A program made the translations under genes and the position numbers. The notes under the pieces are model-generated. The model made no database searches. It worked only from the letters and a program-made list of their open reading frames with translations, and had not been told where the DNA came from. Of a stretch of 64,000 bases of DNA, positions 56,293-64,000 are shown piece by piece. This DNA comes from Biscogniauxia marginata (lineage: Eukaryota; Ascomycota; Sordariomycetes; Xylariales; Xylariaceae). The first letter of the stretch is position 1, and each line of letters opens with the position of its first letter. The stretch spans positions 310,001 to 374,000 of the forward strand of contig MU404082.1 of NCBI GenBank assembly GCA_022695795.1, in the 5' to 3' direction.

Positions 56293-59200
56293 ATGTCTGT
56301 TGACGGAGAGCTCCCGACTTCATCCCAGTCAATTGCTATTATTGGCATGGCCTGCAGGTTTCCTGGAGATGCCACAAGTCCTTCAAAGCTTTGGGACCTC
56401 TGCGCTGACGGTCGAAGCGCCTGGTCAGAAATTCCACAAGATCGGTTTGATGCGAAGTCATTGTATGATGCAAACTCGGAAAAGGCTGGCAGAGTAGGTC
56501 ACTCCTAAGCTATACATGTTTCTATTCGCATACTATGCTGATCCTTAATCAAGAGTAACGTACTTGGAGGACACTTCTTGAAAGAAGATGTGGCACGATT
56601 TGATGCTGGGTTTTTCAACCTACCGGCAGAGGTTGCGAGTGTTAGTTCCTCTATATCCCAAATATGCACTCTGGCTAGGTTTCCAGACTCCACATTAACC
56701 CCCTCCAGGCCATGGACCCTCAGATAAGACTCTTGCTAGAATCAGTCTACGAAGCAACGGAGGATGGTCAGTCTTATGCAAGCCATGGAGGTCAATCACC
56801 ACTGACTTGGAAATGTAGCTGGAATACCACTAGAGAGGCTAGCTGGCTCGAATACCTCTGTATTTTCTGGGTGCTATGGTACTGATTACCAGGATATCCA
56901 AACCAGGGATCCTGAATTGATGGCGGCGCCATTCATGACGGGCAACTATACCACTATGTTTGCAAATCGTATCTCACACTTCTACGACTTGCAGGGGGCA
57001 AGTATAACGATTGATACCGGTTGCTCATCTGGACTCGTAGCTTTACATCAAGGGTGCCATACCATCCGTTCTGGTGAATCAGATATGTCTATCGTCGGAG
57101 CATCCAGTATGATGCTGAGCCAAGACATGTTTATCTCCATGTCCACACTAGGGTATTCCCCCTTTCCTTGAATTCTTATCTGGCGGCAAGTATTCCTGAC
57201 GATGATAAAGAGTGCTTAGCCCTGAGGGTAAGTGCTATGCCTGGGACTCACGTGCCCATGGTTATGGCCGCGGAGAAGGTGTTGCGGCACTCATCCTCAA
57301 GTCTCTCGGTGCTGCAATAAAGGATGGAGATCGCATTCACGCGGTTATCCGAAATAGCAGTCTGAACCAAGATGGCAAAACGACGACGATAACATCACCT
57401 TCCATGGAAGCTCAAATCAAATTAATAGAAACTTGCTATAAGGGTGCCGGCCTCAATCTTTCGGAAACCGGTTACGTTGAAGCTCATATGACGGGTACTC
57501 AAGTTGGAGACGCCATCGAAGCTGAAGCACTGGCTAGAACATTTGGAAAATTTGCGACTCGCGAACCGATTTCGGTTGGTTCTGTAAAGACCAATATTGG
57601 GCACACCGAGCCCGTAAGCGGCCTCGCAGCAATTATCAAAACCGTCTATGCTCTGAAACACGGCCAAATGGCACCCAATATAAACTACGAAGAGACAAAT
57701 CCAAAGATTAAATTGGATGAATGGCACCTTCAAGTCAGTTCATATTATTTAAACCGAATCGTGCATCTCAATATGTTCTAACCAACTGACACATCAAGGT
57801 TCCAACACGTCTTACTCAATGGCCGCAGGGCAAGCCCCTTCGTGCCTCGATCAACAACTTCGGTTACGGTGGAACTAATGCTCATGTTATCCTAGATAGT
57901 GCTTCTTCCTTGCTACCACACGCAAACGGAGTCAATGGGAGTGCTACATATCAAAACGGAACACATAGTTCTAATCAGTATCGGGTTTTCATCCTTAGCG
58001 CCAAGGACTCGACCGCTTGCAAGGAAATGGCAAAGAATCTTGCCATATACCTCCGCCAGTCGATTCAAGATGGCCGCGAGCCGGCGCCTAGCAATCTGGC
58101 CTACACATTGTTCGAGCGTCGGTCACGTCTCCCATGGGCGACGGCGGTCAGGGCTCGCAGTTTAGAGCAACTCGCGGAGCGCCTGGAGCAGCCGGTAGCG
58201 AAGGGGCCATTACACGCCACAAAACGTCCTCGCCTGGGATTCGTGTTCAACGGCCAGGGTGCTCAGTGGTATGCGATGGGACGGGAACTTATCACTGCGT
58301 ATCCTGTCTTTGGCACTGCAATCCACAAGGCAGGCCAGATCCTTAACGAGTACGGCGCAAACTGGTCCTTGTATGGTAAGCGGATTTTGAGTAAACAAAT
58401 CAATCGAGACAGGTGCTAATTGTTTCTAGACGAGTTGATGCGTGACGAGCAGTCTACACGCGTAGGCGAAATCAATCTATCCCAGCCTATAAGCGTCGCG
58501 CTCCAGCTATGCCTAGTTGACCTTTTGAGATCATGGGGGATAGCTCCTTCGGCTGTAACTAGTCATTCAAGCGGTGAGATTGCCGCTGCCTACGCTATAG
58601 GCGCGTTGTCATTCAAGGAGGCCCTTGGCGTGGTCTATTTCCGTGGTGAGCTCGCACTTAAACACCAGAAGCTATCGCCCCTCTTCGGTGGAATGCTTGC
58701 TGCCGGAGTCGGCCCAGATCAGGCCGAGCGGTATATAGCAGATACTATAGATGGCCACGTTGTGGTTGCATGTATCAACAGCCAGGAGAGTATAACATTG
58801 TCAGGAGACCTACCGGCTCTGGATGAGGTCGCGTCTCGATTAGAAAAAGATGGAATGTTTGCGAGAAGGTTGAAAGTTCCCCTAGCTTATCACTCCCACC
58901 ACATGCTGCCAATGGCCCAGGAGTACATCGACAAATTGCGCTCTATTCTTCCGGAACATTGGGAGTGGAACGATAGTATCACATTTGCGTCACCGGTCAC
59001 CGGTGACATCGCCTCCCCCAAGGTCCTAACACCGGAGCATTGGGCCTGCAATCTGACGAGTCCTGTTCGCTTCAGTGAAGCTTTCGAGAGTATGTGTCGT
59101 TCCGACGCAAATATTGATACGTTGGTAGAGGTTGGAGCACACAGCACACTTGCAGGTCCGATCAGACAAACCCTCAAACTCAACGGTAAAAAGATGGCAT

Positions 59201-62200
59201 ACATTTCATGCCTCAAGAGATCCACGGATGCTGTCGAGACTATGCAAGATCTCGTATGCGAGCTCTTAGTTCGCGGTTACCCGGTGGACCTCAATGCCGT
59301 AAACGCACCATTCGGCAAGGAGACACAGAATTTCACCCCCGACCTCCCTACGTATCCATGGAACCACAGCGCACGATATTGGGTGGAACCAAGGATTAGT
59401 AGGGATTATCGATATAAGAAATTCCCGCCACATGAACTCCTCGGCCTTCCTATTTCCGGCAGTACTGAGCCTATAGCCACCTGGAGGAGCTTCTTACGTT
59501 TATCGGACCTTCCATGGCTCGTTGACCATCAGGTGGATTCAAAGGTCGTTCTTCCCGGAGCTGCTTACATTTCGATGGTAATCGAAGCTGTCCGCTTCAT
59601 TGCGGACTCGTCTTCGTCCGTAAGGGGCTTCCGGCTAAGGGATGTCAATATCGTAACTGCTCTAACAATTCCAGAGTCCTCTGACGGTGTTGAAGTGCAC
59701 ACCCGCCTCCGTCCATGCAGTGAGAGCGAAATGGACCACAGGGGCTGGTACGAGTTTGAAATTGGCTCTATTGATACCAGTGGTTCTTGGAGTAAGAATT
59801 GCTATGGTTTTATCTCAGCCGAGACGGATACTACTAACAAATCACCCTTATTCCGTGAACCAGAGAATCCATGTGAAGATTCGTTCTTCGCTGCCGGCGC
59901 GAAGACTCGAGATGTCGATGTAGCATCGCTATATGCTACCTTACGACAAATGAACATCTATCATGGGCCAGCGTTTCAGAACCTCCTCGATGGCCGTGCC
60001 GCAGACAAAAAAGCAATCTCACATCTATCTATCTCATCAGTTGCTTCTGAGACCTTTGACTACATCATACACCCTACGACGTTGGACACCGTTATCCAAG
60101 CCACGTTCGGCGGATTACCAAAAGAATTATCACAGGGTTCTATGTTTCTCCCCAGATCAATCGGTAATCTTTTCATACCGAGCGACCTAAAAAGGCAAGC
60201 TGGCAGCAAGCTTAAAATTTTGACCGAGTTGCGCAAGTCAGGTCGACGCGGGTTTTGGGCCAATATTGCCGTTTCCAGTGTTGATGGTGACGGGTTATCC
60301 CCTTCGTATCTTCGAATGGATGACTTTTACTGCCAAGCAATCCCATTGGATCTCGACAATAGTGCTGGGAGTCAAAAATTTCCCGTTTGCTCTAAGAGTC
60401 GTTGGGAAGTTGACATATCCCACCAAGTGCCGGCAGTTATTAAGGACTCTATGAAGATTGCCTTGAGCGACGAGGAGGCAGATTTCGAAAGGAAACTTCT
60501 GCGGTCTTCCTACCATTTTATCTATGATGCCATGATTCAGCTGAAGAACGATAAAAGAGAAAGCTGGACCTGGTACCATAAGGTATACTACGATTGGATG
60601 GAACACATTGTCGCTCTCGGCACGAGTGGAGCTCTGAGCCCCGGAAGCAAATCGTGGTCAAGAACCTCCAAGGGAATGAAGCAAATATTGAATGATGAGC
60701 TCGATTCTAGCGACGCCTCCGGGAAACTCGTCGTAAGAGTTGGTCGGCAAATAGCCAGTATCGTCCGAGGAGAGGTCACGCCACTTGAGGTAATGATGGA
60801 GGGAAACCTGTTGAACCAATATTACATGGAGATCCCAAGACTCAAATCTCGTACTTACAAGCACCTGAAAGAACTCATGGAGCTCATCGCCATCAAGAAC
60901 CCGGGAGCCAACGTCCTTGAGATAGGTGCGGGCACAGGAGGAGCTACACAAACAGTCCTCGAGGCCTTCGGTTCTCGAGGAGACGATTCTGGATCTCTTC
61001 TCGGTCATTATACATTCACTGACGTTTCCGCTGGATTCTTCGAGGCGGCTAAGCAGAAACTGGCGGCGTGGGAAGGCATGGTGAACTTCACCAAGCTCGA
61101 TATCGAGTCAGATCCAGCTGAACAGTCTATAGAGCTTGGTAGCTATGACCTTATCGTAGCTTCAATGGTTCTCCACGCAACCAAGAGCTTGCACAAGACG
61201 ATGTCCCATGTACGCAAGCTCCTCAAGCCAGGGGGCAGGCTCGTATTGATCGAAGCCACGCAAGATCGGCTTGACACGCAAATCATATTCGGTACTCTTC
61301 CAGGGTGGTGGCTTAGCGAGGAGCCGTTCCGAAAACATAGTCCAAACGTATCCTTAAAAGTTTGGGACGAGGTACTAAAAGATACTGGGTTTTCTGGAGT
61401 TGATTTTGATATCGGCGATTGTGAGGAAAGCCAGTTCCAGAGTTGCAGTGTCATCTTGAGCAGCGCGACGGCGACTCCGTCTTATCCATTTCCCATTTCA
61501 ATCGTGCACGCCGCCTCATATTCGCCTCCTTGGGTGGCACAACTCGCGGAAGCCATACGAGATGAAACGGGCGCTTCACCTACTGTGGAGGGCTTGGATG
61601 AACTAAAATCAGTTCAGGATAAGTTTTTTATCTTCACGGCTGAAATGAATGCTCCCTTCCTCGACGGAATCGATAGTGGTTCTTTCTACAAACTTCAAAA
61701 TCTCCTCGTCAACAGTCGGGGAGTCCTCTGGCTGAGCTGTGGAAGCATAGTGGATGCCAAGATGCCAGCCTTTGCGCAAACGCAAGGTCTGCTACGAACT
61801 CTACGTCAGGAACACTCAGATAATCGATACGTCCAGCTCGACTTCGAGCAGAGTGCTGACCCTTGGTCGGAAGATAAGATCAACTTCATCGTCCACGTCC
61901 TACGACAAGCCCTTGACTACAACAATGATCATGTAGGTATTGAATGGGAATACGCGGTCAAAGACTCGATTCTTCACGTTCCCAGAGTTTATACAGACAA
62001 GCACGAAGACAGCAGCGATGTCGACCCAGTCCCTCGGTCACAGCCCTTCGACCAACCCGGACGTACCCTCGTGTGGGAACCGTCAACTACGGGCACATTG
62101 AGTAATCTCTGTTTCACAGATGGGATAGACCAGTCTGGCGAGGTCCCCAGTGGGATGGTCGAAATCGAAGCAAAAGCATTTGGCCTAAACTTTCGAGATG

Positions 62201-64000
62201 TTATGATCGCGTTAGGTCAACTAGACGATACCTTCGTAGGTCACGACTGCGCCGGGGTTGTCACGCGGCTGGGACAGCATACGGAGCAGAGCGGATTGAA
62301 AGTTGGCGACAGAGTCTGCGGGATAGCCCAGGGACGATTTGCTAGTTCGAGCTTGGCCTACTGGACTGGGGTTACTAAGCTCCCTAATGACATGTCCTGG
62401 GAAGATGGTGCCGCAATCCCGATTGCTTATGCTACAGCGTATCACTGCCTCGTGCGTGTCGGGGGTTTAAGGAAGGAGGAGTCAGTTTTGATCCACGCAG
62501 CCACCGGAGGAGTTGGTCAGGCAGCTATCATTATAGCACAGCATATCGGCGCCAAAGTGTTCGTGACCTGCAGCACGGTAGCAAAGAAAAATTTTCTCAT
62601 CGAGAAGTATCACATCGAGGATACGCGCATCTTGTCCAGTAGAGACACAAGCTTCGCCCCGGCCATCATGGCGGCGACAGATGGTAAGGGCGTCGACGTA
62701 GTGCTCAACTCGCTATCTGGGCCTATGCTTAAAGCGACATGGAGCTGCATCGCCCGGTTTGGCAGGTTCGTTGAGATCGGGAAGGTCGACATTGAGGCAG
62801 CGAGGCATCTTGACACCACGCCCTTTGGCCGCTGCGCAACATACGCCGGGTTTGACATGTTACAGCTCAACGAATATGACGGTCCACATACCAATGAAGC
62901 CCTTGCAGAAAGTGTCCGCATCTGTCACTCAAGGACAAAAAGTGGAAACGGGGGTCCGATGTATCCTATCCAAACGTACTCTATTTCCGATATGGAAAAG
63001 GCGATGAGGAAGATGCAGAGTGGATTGCATGTAGGCAAGCTCGTGCTTGTTCCACGTGCTGGAGACGAAGTCAACGTGAGTTCTGACTGATTACTCTTCT
63101 TCTTCCTACATGTCAAGTTGCTAACCTCGAGGACATAACTTAATAGGTCATTGCTCGCCCGCGCCCGCTTTCGTTCGCAGGCTCAGATTCAACGTATCTC
63201 ATAGCAGGCGGTCTGGGCGGCATCGGTCGTGCCATTACTTCATGGATGATAGAGAACTGTGCAAAGAACATTCTGCTCGTGTCGCGAAATGCCGAGTCGC
63301 ATCCCGATGCTGTCGAACTTGTGCAAACGGCTAAAGCAGAGGGCGTCAACATCCATGTGCGGAATTGCGACGTCTCCAGCGAAGAAGCTCTTTTAAAACT
63401 CCTCAAATACTGCACTTCTGTGTCGTTGCCACCAATAAGGGGGGTTATCAATGGAGCTATGGTTTTAGATGTGAGACAGAACGCCCCTCTTAAGTCTATC
63501 ACGCCGCCAGCAGCCATACTGACAAGAAAACTCGTTTAGGATACGATCATGGAACGTATGACATTCGAACAATGGCAGCGTGCAGTACAAACCAAGGTCC
63601 AGGGTACCATCAACCTGCATAAACATCTACCCAACCTACAATTCTTCGTGATGCTGTCTTCACTGACCGGAGTAGCTGGGCACGTTTCGCAAGCCAACTA
63701 TGCTGCCGGAAACACCTTTCAGGACTCCATGGCACGCTATCGAACGGGATCTGGCCAGCCCGCCGTGAGTCTCGACCTCAGTGCCGTTACGAATGTTGGT
63801 TACGTAGCTGCTGAGGATTCTGCCGGTGGGGACAATCGCGTACTTTCTCGTGTTGAAGCTCTCGGGACGATCTCGCTCGAAATGGATGCGATACTGCGCA
63901 TTCTCGAGGCCGCCATGCTGCGCAATCCGCAGCGGCTCCGACAAGATGATGCCCAAGTCATTGTCGGTCTGGCACCCTGGGATCGCCTACCAGATAGCGC
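56293..64000 (+). CDS. Highly reducing polyketide synthase, KS-AT-DH-MT-ER-KR (3' partial)
   Basis: The first 2403 residues lie in the window; the ACP is beyond it. Exons: 56293..56493, 56554..56640, 56709..56766, 56819..57152, 57211..57733, 57799..58375, 58430..63075, 63147..63470, 63540..>64000. KS has active Cys184 in DTGCSSG, then EAHMTGT (about 319; normally HGTGT) and GHTEP. AT has SHSSGE near 640 (normally GHSSGE). DH has [10 protein letters not shown] near 959 (the usual Gly is Ser) and the catalytic Asp in LDTVIQA. MT has LEIGAGTGG near 1425, intact. ER has [11 protein letters not shown] near 1950, intact. KR has AGGLGGIG near 2161 and SSLTG...YAAGN. By family it makes a C-methylated, saturable chain, probably the starter for the non-reducing PKS. 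Confidence 0.95.

Noticed and set aside
1..64000. CRISPR arrays, bacterial operons, prophage
   Set aside because: No regularly spaced direct repeats and no prokaryotic gene organisation; introns and families are fungal throughout.

Overview
The window is nuclear DNA of a filamentous ascomycete. Most genes are broken by short GT-AG introns of about 50-170 bases with CTGAC/CTAAC-like branch sites. The products include a TFIIH subunit, Zn2Cys6 and AT-hook proteins, DHA1-type MFS pumps, and fungal-type iterative polyketide synthases. All exon coordinates were assembled by hand from reading frames, splice signals and family motifs.

Layout. 1-5.1 kb: the 3' end of a low-complexity conserved protein, the TFIIH subunit Tfb2 and a tiny hydrophilic protein. 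5.1-7.8 kb: gene-free, with a 54-base inverted repeat. 7.8-10.3 kb: a seven-exon copper amine oxidase. 11.7-12.6 kb: an AT-hook protein whose start codon abuts an LTR-like element. 12.6-15.5 kb: two copies of that element and a possible third repeat remnant, apparently marking the left border of a biosynthetic region.

15.7-64 kb is a secondary-metabolism region. In order it holds an MFS transporter, BAHD-type acyltransferase 1, a secreted BBE-type FAD oxidase, acyltransferase 2, a secreted ferritin-like (LsdA-type) protein, a non-reducing PKS (SAT-KS-AT-PT-ACP-ACP-MT-R), acyltransferase 3, an SDR, a P450, a CipB-like MDR reductase, a second MFS transporter, a Zn2Cys6 regulator, acyltransferase 4, and a highly reducing PKS (KS-AT-DH-MT-ER-KR, cut by the window end).

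Inferred joint role: the highly reducing PKS makes a C-methylated reduced chain. The SAT domain of the non-reducing PKS loads it and extends, cyclises and C-methylates it, and the R domain releases it as an aromatic aldehyde. The oxidase, P450 and reductases tailor it, and one or more acyltransferases esterify it. This is the logic of azaphilone-type pathways, but the flavin hydroxylase typical of azaphilones is not in the window, so the product class is a hypothesis. The most striking structural feature is that all four acyltransferases are arranged head-to-head with a PKS or redox gene.
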